Source of the DNA: Hymenobacter polaris
GTDB lineage: Bacteria > Bacteroidota > Bacteroidia > Cytophagales > Hymenobacteraceae
Direction: 5' to 3'
DNA: 64,000 nt
Assembly (NCBI RefSeq): GCF_012927305.1
Contig: NZ_JABBGH010000001.1
Span: forward strand, 2,356,001 to 2,420,000
Shown here: piece after piece, positions 18,795-28,027 of the stretch
How the letters are laid out: every line of letters begins with the position of its first letter
Position numbering within the stretch: the stretch's first letter is position 1
Position numbers and translations under genes: made by a program
The notes under the pieces: generated by a model
Seen by the model: the letters and a program-made list of their open reading frames with translations, nothing else
What the model was told of the DNA's origin: nothing
Databases searched by the model: none

Positions 18795-19868
18795 ATGCAG
18801 TCCTACAAAGTCAAAGCCTACGGCGCCAGCAACTCCATCTTCAGCGGCCTGAAAGAAATGGAAGTCGAGCGCTACGCCCCCAAACCCGACGAAGTACACA
18901 TCGAGGTGCTGTACTGCGGCGTGTGCCACTCCGACCTGCACCAGGTAAAAAATGACTGGCACAACACGATTTATCCCTGCGTGCCGGGCCACGAGGTGCT
19001 GGGCCGCGTGCAGGAAATTGGCAGCGAGGTGACCAAGTTTCAAGTGGGCGACATCGTGGGCGTGGGCTGCATGATTGACTCGTGTGGGCAGTGCGAGCCC
19101 TGCACCCACGGCGAGGAAAACTACTGCGAAGGCCCCGTGAGCTGGACGGCCACCTACAACGGCTACATGAAGCCGCAGAACAAAGACTTCAACACCTTCG
19201 GCGGCTACTCCACCGACATTGTGGTGAAGGAGTCGTTCGTGCTGCGCATTCCGGCCCAGCTCGATATCAAAGCCGCCGCGCCTATTCTGTGCGCCGGCAT
19301 CACCACCTACTCTCCCCTCAAGCACTGGGGCGTGGGCCCCGGTAGCAGCGTGGCCGTGGTGGGCATTGGGGGCCTAGGGCACATGGCCGTGCAGCTGGCC
19401 CGCGCCATGGGTGCGCAGGTAACTGCCATCACCCGCGACAAGGACAAGCAAGCCGCCGCCGAGCAGCTGGGCGCCCACGAGGTCTTGCTTTCGACCGACT
19501 CGAAGGCGATGGAAGCCCACGCCAGCCAGTACGACTTCATCCTCATCACCATCCCCGACGCCTTCGACATCAACGACTACGTGCCGCTGGCCAAGCGCAA
19601 CGGCTCACTAACCACGGTGGGTTTGCTGGGCCCTTATAAGGCGCCGCTCAACAACATGAACCTGGCCATGCACCGCATCTCGGTGGCTGGCTCCGTCATC
19701 GGCGGCATCGCCGAAACCCAGGAAGTGCTGGATTTCTGCGCCGAGCACAATATTCTGCCCGAGACGCAGCTCATTGACATTCAAGACATCAACAAAGCCT
19801 ACGATGGCATGCTGGATGAGGAAGTCCGCTTCCGCTACGTCATCGACATGGCTTCGCTGAAGAACTAA
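18795..19868 (+). CDS. Zinc-dependent NAD(P) alcohol dehydrogenase, cinnamyl-alcohol/YahK type
   Basis: A 357-residue MDR enzyme. YCGVCHSDLHQVKNDW holds the catalytic-zinc Cys, PGHEVLGRV gives the His/Glu, and CGQCEPCTHGEENYC is the four-Cys structural-zinc lobe. GIGGLGHMAVQLARAMG is the nucleotide-binding loop. This pattern is the CAD/YahK group, which reduces aldehydes broadly with NADPH. A strong terminator follows the gene. The 268 bp upstream hold no gene that I can see. Confidence 0.92.
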   Translation: MQSYKVKAYGASNSIFSGLKEMEVERYAPKPDEVHIEVLYCGVCHSDLHQVKNDWHNTIYPCVPGHEVLGRVQEIGSEVTKFQVGDIVGVGCMIDSCGQCEPCTHGEENYCEGPVSWTATYNGYMKPQNKDFNTFGGYSTDIVVKESFVLRIPAQLDIKAAAPILCAGITTYSPLKHWGVGPGSSVAVVGIGGLGHMAVQLARAMGAQVTAITRDKDKQAAAEQLGAHEVLLSTDSKAMEAHASQYDFILITIPDAFDINDYVPLAKRNGSLTTVGLLGPYKAPLNNMNLAMHRISVAGSVIGGIAETQEVLDFCAEHNILPETQLIDIQDINKAYDGMLDEEVRFRYVIDMASLKN

Positions 19869-19890
19869 GCCCTAGGGTTCGGTTTGGTGA

Positions 19891-19926
19891 AAAGGCCCGG
19901 CAGCAAGTAGCTACCGGGCCTTTTTT
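19891..19926 (+). terminator. Rho-independent terminator
   Basis: AAAGGCCCGG...CCGGGCCTTTTTT closes a 9-10-bp stem and ends in a T run, 22 bp after the dehydrogenase stop. Confidence 0.88.
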
Positions 19927-19950
19927 ATTTGGTGGCAAACATAAAAAGCC

Positions 19951-20062
19951 CGTCATGCTCATCTGGCGTCCGCTTGCCGAAGCATCTCTACTACATCGTT
20001 GCACGATTCGCTAACGGAGCGGTAGAGATGCTTCGGCAGGCGGACGCCAGATGAGCATGACC
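19951..20062. repeat. Family A inverted repeat, variant with ATCTGGCGTCCGC insert
   Basis: The usual CTGAG part of the arm is replaced by CATCTGGCGTCCGCTTGCC, and the other arm carries the matching change. The compensating changes keep the palindrome intact. Confidence 0.88.
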
Positions 20063-20082
20063 GCTTCTCTATTTCTACTGCC

Positions 20083-21459
20083 CTAATCCCGTGCCTCCCC
20101 CACCACGTCCGTGGCCAGCTGGCCCAGGTCCAGCCCGTCGAAGGTGCCGCTGGTCATCAGCAGCAGGTTGGTGTCGGCCCAGGCCTGCTGGTGCAGAAAC
20201 TCCCCTAGGGCCCGGCTGTCGGTGAAAACCTGCAAATCGGGGCGGGCGAAGGCTTGCTGCACCGCCGCGGGGGCCAGGGGCGGCAGGCGCTTATGCTCGA
20301 GCACATGGGGGTTGAAGTAAACCACGGCCACATCGGGCGCGTCGAAGCAGTGCGCGTACTGGGGCAGAAACGCCGGGTTGAGCGAGCTGAAGGTATGCAG
20401 CTCGAGGCAAGCCACGAGGCGGCGCGCGGGGTACTGCTGCTTGAGGGCCTGGGCGGTGGCGCGCAGTTTGCTCGGCGCGTGGGCAAAGTCCTTATACACC
20501 ACCGAAGTGGCGCCGGCTTGCACCAGCTCCAGGCGCCGCGCCGCGCCGGGGAAGGTGGCCACGGCCTTGTAGAAATCCTTGCCCTTGATACCCAGCTGCT
20601 TGCACACCTCTTTGGCGGCCGATATGTTGCGCAGGTTGTGGGCGCCGAATACCTGGATGGGCACCTCCTCGTCGCGCTTGGTGAGCAGGTAGGTTTTGCC
20701 GTCGCGCACCACGCTCTCGTGCGGGCCGTAGCCGATGTACGTCACGTCGGGGTTGGTGGGCACGGCCACAAGCTGGGTCTGCTCGTCGTCGCGGTCGTAG
20801 ATGAGCACGCCGGCCTTAGGCGTTTGGTCGGCAAAAATCTGGAACTGCTCGCGGTAGATTTCCTCGGTCGGAAACACGTTGATGTGGTCCCAGCTGATGC
20901 CCGAAATCACCCCGATGTGGTGCTGGTACAAGTGAAACTTGGGCCGCCTATCCACCGGCGACGACAAGTACTCGTCGCCCTCGATGATGATAACCGGCGC
21001 CTCATCGGTCAGCTGCACCATCAAATCGAAGCCTGCCAGCTGGGCGCCCACCGCGTAGTCGAACTGCCGCCCGTGGAAGCGCAGCACGTGCAGAATGAGC
21101 GCCGTGATGCTGGTTTTACCGTGCGAGCCACCAATGACGACGCGCTGCTTGTCCTTGCTGGCCTCGTAGATGTACTCGGGGAAGGAATAGATTTTCAGTT
21201 CCAGCTCCTGGGCGCGGGCCAGCTCGGGGTTGTCGGGCCGGGCGTGCATGCCCACAATCACGGCCCCTAGGCCCGCGTCGATTTTTTCGGGAAACCAGCC
21301 CTCGGCGGCGGGCAGCAGGCCGGCGGCGGCCAGGCGGGTACGGGCGGGCTCAAAAATCTCGTCGTCGGAGCCCGTGACCTGCGCCCCGCGCCGGTGCAGG
21401 GCCAGCGCCAGGTTGTGCATGATGCTGCCGCCGACGGCAATGAGGTGAATGCGTTCCAA
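20083..21459 (-). CDS. mpl: UDP-N-acetylmuramate:L-alanyl-gamma-D-glutamyl-meso-diaminopimelate ligase
   Basis: A 458-residue Mur-ligase-family enzyme. The only in-frame start in front of the Rossmann strand is TTG 21459 (MERIHLIAVGG). IGGSHGKTSITALI is the ATP-binding loop, IIEGDEYLSS the metal/substrate region, and HNLRNISAAKEVC the central-domain signature. Mpl reattaches recycled murein tripeptide to UDP-MurNAc and acts in the cytoplasm. Length and motifs fit Mpl better than MurC, since the N-terminal part GSIMHNLALAL is the Mpl form. A TACTTTCG element at about 21490 on the minus strand may be its promoter. Confidence 0.88.
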   Translation of the reverse strand: MERIHLIAVGGSIMHNLALALHRRGAQVTGSDDEIFEPARTRLAAAGLLPAAEGWFPEKIDAGLGAVIVGMHARPDNPELARAQELELKIYSFPEYIYEASKDKQRVVIGGSHGKTSITALILHVLRFHGRQFDYAVGAQLAGFDLMVQLTDEAPVIIIEGDEYLSSPVDRRPKFHLYQHHIGVISGISWDHINVFPTEEIYREQFQIFADQTPKAGVLIYDRDDEQTQLVAVPTNPDVTYIGYGPHESVVRDGKTYLLTKRDEEVPIQVFGAHNLRNISAAKEVCKQLGIKGKDFYKAVATFPGAARRLELVQAGATSVVYKDFAHAPSKLRATAQALKQQYPARRLVACLELHTFSSLNPAFLPQYAHCFDAPDVAVVYFNPHVLEHKRLPPLAPAAVQQAFARPDLQVFTDSRALGEFLHQQAWADTNLLLMTSGTFDGLDLGQLATDVVGEARD

Positions 21460-21609
21460 GGGGCTAAAATCGACTTAGTGCGGGGCGCGAAAGTACGGCG
21501 GCTTAGCTGGTTGGGCTGGCCGGCCGGCCCGGTGGGCGCGCCGCCTGGGCCTGGCAAAAGCTATGGTGCTTGCGCAGAGGCCGCTTAGTCCAATTGCAAC
21601 TAATAATCC

Positions 21610-21640
21610 TTGTACTACTTAGCCGCGGTGGTTAGCTTTG
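21610..21640 (+). promoter_or_regulatory. Bacteroidota-type promoter for dnaB
   Basis: TTG at 21610-21612 and TAGCTTTG at 21633-21640 are 20 nt apart and match the -33/-7 consensus. The implied leader is about 90 nt. The rest of the gap from 21460 shows nothing else clear. Confidence 0.5.
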
Positions 21641-21737
21641 TTAGTTACGCCCTAGCCGGCTCAGCCGCTTTTTAAGCTGAAACCGGTTTGCTTATTACGT
21701 TATATTCTGCGCTTTCCGCTCTTCCCACGCTTACCCA

Positions 21738-23375
21738 ATGTCTGACCGTATGGACGACCGTCTCAAGCAATCTGCCGCCCGCGCTGCCGCCGCCTTTCAG
21801 GGCGTGCGTGGGGTGCGCGTGCCCGTGCCCGCCTCGCCCACCGGCAAGCTACCGCCCCAGCGCCTCGAAATGGAAGCGGCCGTGCTCGGCGCCCTCATGC
21901 TCGAGAAGGATGCCCTCACCACGGTTATCGACATTCTGAAGCCGCACAGCTTCTACAAAGACGGCCACCAGCGTATTTACAAGGCCATCAACAACTTGTT
22001 TGATAAGTCGGAGCCCATCGACCAGCTTACGGTGGTGCAGGAGCTACGCGAGATGGGCGAGCTGGAAGGCGCCGGCGGCGTGGGCTACGTGGCGGGCCTC
22101 ACCATGCACATCAACTCGGCCGCCCACGTCGAGTCGCACGCCCGCAAAATCCTGGAGGCCGCCATCAAGCGCGAGTTGATTCGCAACGCCAGCGACGTGC
22201 TGCGCGACGCCTACGAGGACACGATGGACGTGTTTGAGCTGCTCGACTCCACCGAGAAAGCCATCTTCCAAATTTCGGAAGACAACATGCGCAAGGGCGT
22301 GGACAGCATGGCCGACTTGATGGTGAAAGCCATTAAGGAGCTGGAGGAAAAGAAGCACCAGAAGGACGGCCTGACCGGCGTGCCCAGCGGCTTCGCCGCC
22401 CTCGACCGCGTGACGAGCGGTTGGCAACCATCTGACCTGGTGATTATTGCGGCTAGGCCGGGCATGGGCAAAACTGCTTTCGTGGTGTCGGCCATGCGCA
22501 ATGCGGCGGTGGACTTCAAAAAGCCAGTGGCCATTTTCTCGCTCGAAATGTCGTCGCTGCAGCTCGTCAACCGTCTGATTTCGGCCGAGGCGGAGCTGGA
22601 TTCGGAGAAGATTAAGAAGGGTAACCTGGCCGACTACGAGTGGCAGCAGCTCAACCACAAGATTTCGTCGCTCTCGACGGCCCCTATTTTCATTGATGAT
22701 ACGCCCGCGCTCAGCATTCGGGAGCTGCGGGCCAAGTGCCGCCGCCTCAAGTCGCAGCACGATATCCAGATGATTATCATCGACTACCTGCAGCTGATGA
22801 GCGGCGGCGAGCCAGGCCGGCCGGGCGGCAACCGTGAGCAGGAAATCGCCAGCATCTCGCGGGCACTCAAGGGCCTGGCCAAGGAGCTGAACGTGCCGGT
22901 GCTGGCCCTCTCGCAGCTCTCGCGCTCGGTGGAAACGCGCGGTGGCGACAAGAAGCCCCAGCTGAGTGACCTGCGCGAATCGGGCTCCATCGAGCAGGAC
23001 GCCGATATGGTGGTGTTCCTGTACCGCCCAGAGTACTACAAGATTACCGAGGATGAAATGGGCAACCCCACCCAGGGCATGGGCGAGGTCATCATTGCCA
23101 AGCACCGCAATGGCTCACTCGAAACCGTGCAACTCAAGTTCATCGGCCGCTTCACCAAGTTTGCCGACCTCGACGGCTTCGACGGGGGCGGCGGCTTCGG
23201 CGACAGCTCGTACACGCCCGGCGGGCTACCCAGCAGCAGTTTCGACAACGAAGGCGGCGCGGGCGGCGACGCGGCCAGCTACGGCGCCCCGCAAACCATC
23301 CGCCTGGGCTCGCGCATGAACGAGCCCACCCAAGCGCTGCCTAAGGGCAACAGCTTCGAGGAGCCGCCGTTTTAA
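21738..23375 (+). CDS. dnaB: Replicative DNA helicase
   Basis: A 545-residue DnaB. The N-terminal domain (LPPQRLEMEAAVLGALMLEK) mediates hexamer and primase contacts. The RecA-like domain has ARPGMGKTA (Walker A) near residue 240, IIIDYLQLM (Walker B) near 350, and SQLSRSVE plus DLRESGSIEQDADMV further on. The C-terminal about 65 residues are Gly/Ser-rich (DGGGGFGDSSYTPGG) and probably disordered. It unwinds DNA 5'-3' at the replication fork. ATG 21738 and ATG 21750 are both possible starts. No intein is present. Confidence 0.95.
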   Translation: MSDRMDDRLKQSAARAAAAFQGVRGVRVPVPASPTGKLPPQRLEMEAAVLGALMLEKDALTTVIDILKPHSFYKDGHQRIYKAINNLFDKSEPIDQLTVVQELREMGELEGAGGVGYVAGLTMHINSAAHVESHARKILEAAIKRELIRNASDVLRDAYEDTMDVFELLDSTEKAIFQISEDNMRKGVDSMADLMVKAIKELEEKKHQKDGLTGVPSGFAALDRVTSGWQPSDLVIIAARPGMGKTAFVVSAMRNAAVDFKKPVAIFSLEMSSLQLVNRLISAEAELDSEKIKKGNLADYEWQQLNHKISSLSTAPIFIDDTPALSIRELRAKCRRLKSQHDIQMIIIDYLQLMSGGEPGRPGGNREQEIASISRALKGLAKELNVPVLALSQLSRSVETRGGDKKPQLSDLRESGSIEQDADMVVFLYRPEYYKITEDEMGNPTQGMGEVIIAKHRNGSLETVQLKFIGRFTKFADLDGFDGGGGFGDSSYTPGGLPSSSFDNEGGAGGDAASYGAPQTIRLGSRMNEPTQALPKGNSFEEPPF

Positions 23376-23400
23376 GGCTCTCAGCCGAAGAAAAAGAGAA

Positions 23401-23500
23401 CGTCATGCTGAGCTTGCCGAAGCATCTCTACCACGTAAGTAATTCTAAACACTAGGATTACTTGCGCGGTAGAGATGCTTCGGCAAGCTCAGCATGACGT
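23401..23500. repeat. Family A inverted repeat
   Basis: CGTCATGCTGAGCTTGCCGA and its complement, with an inner AAGTAAT/ATTACTT pair. It lies between two plus-strand genes. Confidence 0.9.
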
Positions 23501-23528
23501 GCTGTTTTAAGCATTTACCCTAACAATC

Positions 23529-24320
23529 ATGTCCCTACCCGACCTCCCGCCTACCCTACCCTGGCTGTGCCTGGCGGCCCTAGGGGCGGGCCTGGTCGAT
23601 AGCATGGTGGGTGGGGGCAGCCTCATTCAGCTGCCGGCGCTGCTGCTCCTGCTGCCGAAGGTGCCGGTGCCTACGCTGCTGGGTACGGGCAAGGTAGCCA
23701 GCCTCGCGGGCACGGCGGTATCGGCGGCGCGCTACTTGCGGGGGCTGCGGGGCGTGCCCATTCGCTGGCGCGCGGTGGCCGTTACGGCGGTGGTGGCGGG
23801 CTGCTTTGCGCTGCTGGGCGCCCGCGCCGTGAGCGGCCTCAGCAAAGAGCTGGTGAAGCCGCTGGTGCTGGCGCTGCTAGTGCTGATGGCCGCCTACACA
23901 TTTTGGCGCAAAGACTTTGGCAGCCTGCACGCCCCGCGCCTGCACGGCCGCGCCGAACTGCTGGCGGGCACGGCCCTAGGGGTTAGCCTGGGGTTTTACG
24001 ACGGCTTTTTCGGGCCGGGCAGCGGCAGCCTGCTGCTGTTTGCCTTCGTGGGGCTGTTTGGCTACGATTTCGTGGCGGCCTCGGCATCGGCCAAAATCGT
24101 GAACGTGGCTACCAACGTGGCCGGCCTCAGCTACTTCGTGGCTACCCGGCAGGTGCTGCCCGAAATTGCGCTGCCCATGGCCGCCTGCAACGCGCTGGGT
24201 TCGGGGCTGGGCACGCAGCTGGCCCTGCGCTACGGCACGGGCTTCGTGCGGGTGCTGTTCCTGGGGGTGGTGAGCGTGTTTATTGGCAAGCTGGGCTGGG
24301 AGGTGTGGCGCGCGGCCTGA
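23529..24320 (+). CDS. TauE/SafE-family sulfite exporter-like permease
   Basis: A 263-residue protein with about eight hydrophobic segments. GLVDSMVGGGSLIQLPALLL near the N-terminus and GFYDGFFGPGSGSLLLFAFV in the middle are the paired repeats of the TauE/SafE (DUF81) family. Members export sulfite, sulfoacetate or other organic anions; the substrate here is unknown. It is an inner-membrane protein. CCTAGG occurs twice in its coding sequence as Leu-Gly codons. Confidence 0.88.
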   Translation: MSLPDLPPTLPWLCLAALGAGLVDSMVGGGSLIQLPALLLLLPKVPVPTLLGTGKVASLAGTAVSAARYLRGLRGVPIRWRAVAVTAVVAGCFALLGARAVSGLSKELVKPLVLALLVLMAAYTFWRKDFGSLHAPRLHGRAELLAGTALGVSLGFYDGFFGPGSGSLLLFAFVGLFGYDFVAASASAKIVNVATNVAGLSYFVATRQVLPEIALPMAACNALGSGLGTQLALRYGTGFVRVLFLGVVSVFIGKLGWEVWRAA

Positions 24321-24338
24321 GGTAGCCAGACATAAGCC

Positions 24339-24441
24339 GAACGTCATGCTGAGTTTGCCGAAGCATCTCTGCCGCTTCGTTGGGTTAGTGACCCTAGACG
24401 GCGTGGGAGAGATGCTTCGCGGAGCTCAGCATGACGTTCTT
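24339..24441. repeat. Family A inverted repeat
   Basis: GAACGTCATGCTGAGTTTGC pairs with the complement ending in GCATGACGTTC. The loop has diverged (CTGCCGC and GTGGGAG mismatches). It lies between convergent genes. Confidence 0.85.
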
Positions 24442-24477
24442 TTTAGTTGTTTATAACCGGTTGAGTCAACCAATTGC

Positions 24478-26952
24478 TCAGAAGCGGTAGGCTATTGTAG
24501 TCAGGAACTGGCGGGGCGGGACGGGGTTGATGCTGTAACGGTCGTGCACCAGAAAGTTCAGCTCGTTGGTGATATTGCTGAGCTTGGCCAGGATGGAAAA
24601 GTGCTGGTAGCTGTAACCTACCGACAAATCGACGGTCGTGAAGCCGCTCAGGGTGATAAGGCGGCTGTAGTTGCCGGTTTGGCCCACGGTGTTGTTGTTG
24701 CCTCCTAGGCGCTGGCCGGTGTAAAAAGCCGAGGCCCCCAGCTTCAGGCCGCGCAGGCCGGGCTGGTCGAAGGTGTAGAAGATAGAGGCGTTGGCGGTGT
24801 GGGCCGGGTTATTGGTGAGGCGCTCGCCGCTCACGGGGCTGCCCACGGTGGTGCCGGCGTTGGTGTAGCGGGCGTAGTTGTAGGCGTAGCCGGTGTTGAA
24901 GTAGAAGTTCTTGGTGAAGCTGCCGCTCACGTCGATGTCCACGCCGTCGCTGGTGGTTTCGCCGGTCAGCTCCTTGATATTGGTGTTGCCGTTGGGCTTG
25001 CCAAACTGGTCGAAAGGTGCAATTTGGGCAAAGTTGTTGTTCACGTAGCGGTACACCGTAGCGTTGGCAAACAAGCGGCTGCCAAACAATTCGCTCTTCA
25101 CGCCCACCTCGTACTGGTCAACAATAGAGGGCGACAGGTTTTGGAGGTAGATGTCGGTGCCAGTGTTAATCAAGAAGTTGTTGGCGTAGCTCCCGTAGAA
25201 CGACAGCATGGGCAGGGGCTGGAAGATAAGCGCGCCCTTCGGCGACCAAGCCTTGTCTACCTTATCCAAGGCCACGCCGGGGCGCGTGCGCTGCTTATCG
25301 TAGTTCTCAATGCTGGTTTGCTGCGTTTTCTGCCACGAGTAGCGCACGCCGGCCAGCACTTTCAGCATGGGCGTAATGGTGATTAAATCCTGCACGTAGC
25401 CCCCGAAGCGATACGAGGGCGAGGTAGTGCGCGCCGTGTCCAGGATGGTGGGCACGTCGAAGCGCTCGGCGTATTTCGAGCGGTCGAGCAGGTTAATCTT
25501 ATCGTAGGCCGGGCCAATCTTACCCGTGGCATCCTGGTACTTGAAGGTGGCGCTGGTGCTGGTAATGCGTAGCGCATCGGCGCCCACCAGCAGCTGGTGC
25601 CCTAGGAAGCCGGTGTCAAACTTGCCGTTCAGGTTCAGCTGGCCGTTCCAGTCGCGCTCGCTGGTGTTTACCGCGCTCAGGGTGCGGGTGTAGTCACCGT
25701 TGGCCGCAATGGCATTGTTGGGCACGGCCGCCCCAAAGCCGTGCACGCGGGTATCCTGCACGCCCGCAATGGCGCTCAGCCGCCACTGGTCCGTGAAGCG
25801 GTGGTTGAGCACCGCCGAGCCGCTGGCCTGGTCGGTCACGTTGTAGGCCCAGGCCGTGTTGATGTAGCGCGAGCGCGGCGTATTGGGCAGTAGCTGCGAC
25901 TCGGCATTGAGGTTGATGATGCCCACGCCCGCGTCGGGCGTAATGTCGGAGCGCAGGTAGTCGCCCTGCACCAGCAGGTCGGTTTTCTCACCAAACTTGT
26001 AGAGCAGCGAGGGGTTCACGTACAGGCGCTTCGAGGTCACCACATCGCGGTAGCTCTGGGCGTTTTCGTAGGTGCCCACCACCCGGAAAGCCAGGTTTTT
26101 AGTGAGCGGCCCGTACACGTCGATAATGGGCTTGTAGAAGTTGTAGCTGCCGGCGCGCATTTCTACCGAGCCGCCCCACTCGTAGCGCGGCTTCTTGGTT
26201 ACCATATTGATAATCAAGCCGCCCGACACGTTGCCGTAGAGCAGGGCCGCCGCTCCCTTCAGCACCTCTACCGACTCTAGGGTGCTCGCATCAGGAAAGC
26301 CCTGAGTGTTGGAAAGCAGCCCGTTTTTGAAAATGCTGCCGCCCGCCCCGCCCACGCCGATGCTGGAGCCGCGGGCCGAGAACGTTTCGGCCACGCCGCC
26401 GCGCTGCTGGGTCAGCGACACGCCGCTTACGTTGCGCAGCGCGTCGCCGAGGCGGTTAATCTGCTGGTCGGCAAGCACGGTGCTGCTCACCACGCCAATG
26501 CTCTGGGGCAGGTCGAGCGGCGCGATGTCGGCCTTGCTGGCCGAGGCCGGACGGTTAATCACGCTAGTGCCCGTCACGATTACCTCGCTCAGGTCGGCGG
26601 CGCTTTCGGTGAGGGCAAAATCGGCCCTAGTGGCTTGCCCGGCCACCACCGTCACAGTTTGCTGCTGCGGCTGCAGGCCCACAAACGATACTTGCAGCAA
26701 GTGGGTGCCCGGCTCTACCCCCGTTAGCACGAAGGTGCCGTCCTCGGCCGTGTTGGCGCCCTTGCCGAGCTTGGCAATGCCCACGCTCACAAACGCCGCG
26801 GGCTGCCCGTCGCTGGTTTTAATCACCCCACGGATGGTGCCGGTGCCGCGCCGCGAACGGCTGGCGGCTGGCTCTGGCGTGGTGACTTGGGCGTAGCTGG
26901 CTAGGGGCAGCGCGGTGGCCGCTAGCAAAACGGGCAGTAGAAGTTGGCGCAT
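24478..26952 (-). CDS. TonB-dependent siderophore receptor
   Basis: 824 residues with signal peptide MRQLLLPVLLAATALPLASYAQ. A carboxypeptidase-regulatory domain lies near 38-118 (TIRGVIKTSDGQPAAFVSVG), the plug near 130-240 (SKADIAPLDLPQSIGVVSST, with FSARGSS), and a 22-strand barrel runs to the terminal Phe (FLTTIAYRF). The plug and barrel resemble the siderophore-receptor family. It would import a ferric chelate across the outer membrane using TonB-ExbBD energy. An AT-rich 330-bp upstream gap holds a possible Fur-like site. Confidence 0.9.
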   Translation of the reverse strand: MRQLLLPVLLAATALPLASYAQVTTPEPAASRSRRGTGTIRGVIKTSDGQPAAFVSVGIAKLGKGANTAEDGTFVLTGVEPGTHLLQVSFVGLQPQQQTVTVVAGQATRADFALTESAADLSEVIVTGTSVINRPASASKADIAPLDLPQSIGVVSSTVLADQQINRLGDALRNVSGVSLTQQRGGVAETFSARGSSIGVGGAGGSIFKNGLLSNTQGFPDASTLESVEVLKGAAALLYGNVSGGLIINMVTKKPRYEWGGSVEMRAGSYNFYKPIIDVYGPLTKNLAFRVVGTYENAQSYRDVVTSKRLYVNPSLLYKFGEKTDLLVQGDYLRSDITPDAGVGIINLNAESQLLPNTPRSRYINTAWAYNVTDQASGSAVLNHRFTDQWRLSAIAGVQDTRVHGFGAAVPNNAIAANGDYTRTLSAVNTSERDWNGQLNLNGKFDTGFLGHQLLVGADALRITSTSATFKYQDATGKIGPAYDKINLLDRSKYAERFDVPTILDTARTTSPSYRFGGYVQDLITITPMLKVLAGVRYSWQKTQQTSIENYDKQRTRPGVALDKVDKAWSPKGALIFQPLPMLSFYGSYANNFLINTGTDIYLQNLSPSIVDQYEVGVKSELFGSRLFANATVYRYVNNNFAQIAPFDQFGKPNGNTNIKELTGETTSDGVDIDVSGSFTKNFYFNTGYAYNYARYTNAGTTVGSPVSGERLTNNPAHTANASIFYTFDQPGLRGLKLGASAFYTGQRLGGNNNTVGQTGNYSRLITLSGFTTVDLSVGYSYQHFSILAKLSNITNELNFLVHDRYSINPVPPRQFLTTIAYRF

Positions 26953-26959
26953 CGGTTTT

Positions 26960-26980
26960 TATTTAGACTAATTCAAATCT
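26960..26980. promoter_or_regulatory. Possible Fur-like operator
   Basis: TTTAGACTAATTCAAA is an imperfect AT-rich palindrome 8-28 bp upstream of the siderophore receptor start. Position and composition fit iron repression, but the match is weak. The rest of the 26953-27284 gap is AT-rich near the receptor and GC-rich beyond, with no gene that I can see. Confidence 0.3.
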
Positions 26981-27273
26981 GGCGCAAAATTCATCGCTTA
27001 TCTGGAATTTTTCCAAATAGATTGTTTAGAAAAGTTCCAAATTAGTACTTGCCCATATGTAATCTCATCGGCTTCAATTAATTACGTCGAAGCGATTTGC
27101 CACCAACTGGCCTGCCCACAGCAACCCATTGCTGGCAGTAAGCCCTTTTTGCCGCTACCGAGCTAGCGCCAGGCCGTGGCGCCCACGAGCCCCTAGGGCG
27201 GGTAGGCCAGCAAAAGCCTTTCAAAACATGCAGTAGCGGCGCCTTGTTGCTGGCAGCGAAGCGCGTCCATTTT

Positions 27274-27281
27274 TACCTTTT
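27274..27281 (+). promoter_or_regulatory. Bacteroidota -7 element for the dienelactone hydrolase gene
   Basis: TACCTTTT ends 3 nt before ATG 27285, the same near-leaderless spacing as at marC and the EEP gene. Confidence 0.45.
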
Positions 27282-27284
27282 CCC

Positions 27285-27992
27285 ATGAGAATTCCCAACC
27301 ACCTTATTCTGAACGTGGCCGACGGCACCCAGCTGCACGCCTACACGGCCTTCCCGGCGCATACCGACCTGGCGCCCGGCATCATTCTCTTTCAGGAAGC
27401 CTTTGGGGTAAACCAACACATCCGCAACGTGGCCGACCGGCTGGCCGCTGCGGGCTACGTGGTAGTGGCGCCCGAGCTGTTTCACCGCACCGCCGCGCCG
27501 GGTTTCGAAATTGCCTACGACGACTTTCCGAGCGCCGCGCCGCACTATCGGGCCATTACCGCCGAGGGCCTGGCCCAGGATGCGCAGGCGGCCTACGACT
27601 GGCTACTAAGCCAGGAGCAGGTGCAAAACGATAAAATCGGGGCCATCGGCTTTTGCCTGGGGGGCCAGGTTGCCTTCGTGGCCAATGCCACGCTGCCGCT
27701 GCAAGCGGCCGTGTCGTACTACGGCGGGGGCCTGCACCACTACGCGGGCCTGGCCCCCGATTTGCACGCGCCGCACCTATTCTTTTGGGGCGGGCTCGAC
27801 GAGCATATTTCCAAAGAGCAGCGCGAGCAGATAGTAGCGGCCGTGGAGGCGGCCGGCAAGCCCTACCTCAATACTATCATCTCCTACGCCGACCACGGCT
27901 TCCACTGCGACGAGCGCTCGAGCTACAACCCCGATGCCGCCGCCGAGGCCTGGGCGCTAACGCTGGCTTTTTTCGAGAATAAGCTAGGTTAA
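27285..27992 (+). CDS. Dienelactone hydrolase family protein
   Basis: A 235-residue alpha/beta hydrolase. GFCLGG near residue 122 carries the nucleophilic Cys. WGGLDEHI carries the Asp and DHGFHCDERSSYN the His of the triad, which is the dienelactone hydrolase form (Cys not Ser). Classical members open dienelactones in chloroaromatic degradation; many relatives have unknown substrates. No aromatic pathway genes are nearby. Cytoplasmic. Confidence 0.9.
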   Translation: MRIPNHLILNVADGTQLHAYTAFPAHTDLAPGIILFQEAFGVNQHIRNVADRLAAAGYVVVAPELFHRTAAPGFEIAYDDFPSAAPHYRAITAEGLAQDAQAAYDWLLSQEQVQNDKIGAIGFCLGGQVAFVANATLPLQAAVSYYGGGLHHYAGLAPDLHAPHLFFWGGLDEHISKEQREQIVAAVEAAGKPYLNTIISYADHGFHCDERSSYNPDAAAEAWALTLAFFENKLG

Positions 27993-28027
27993 GTAGCTTT
28001 AAGCATACCCTTGGGCACTTGCCATAC

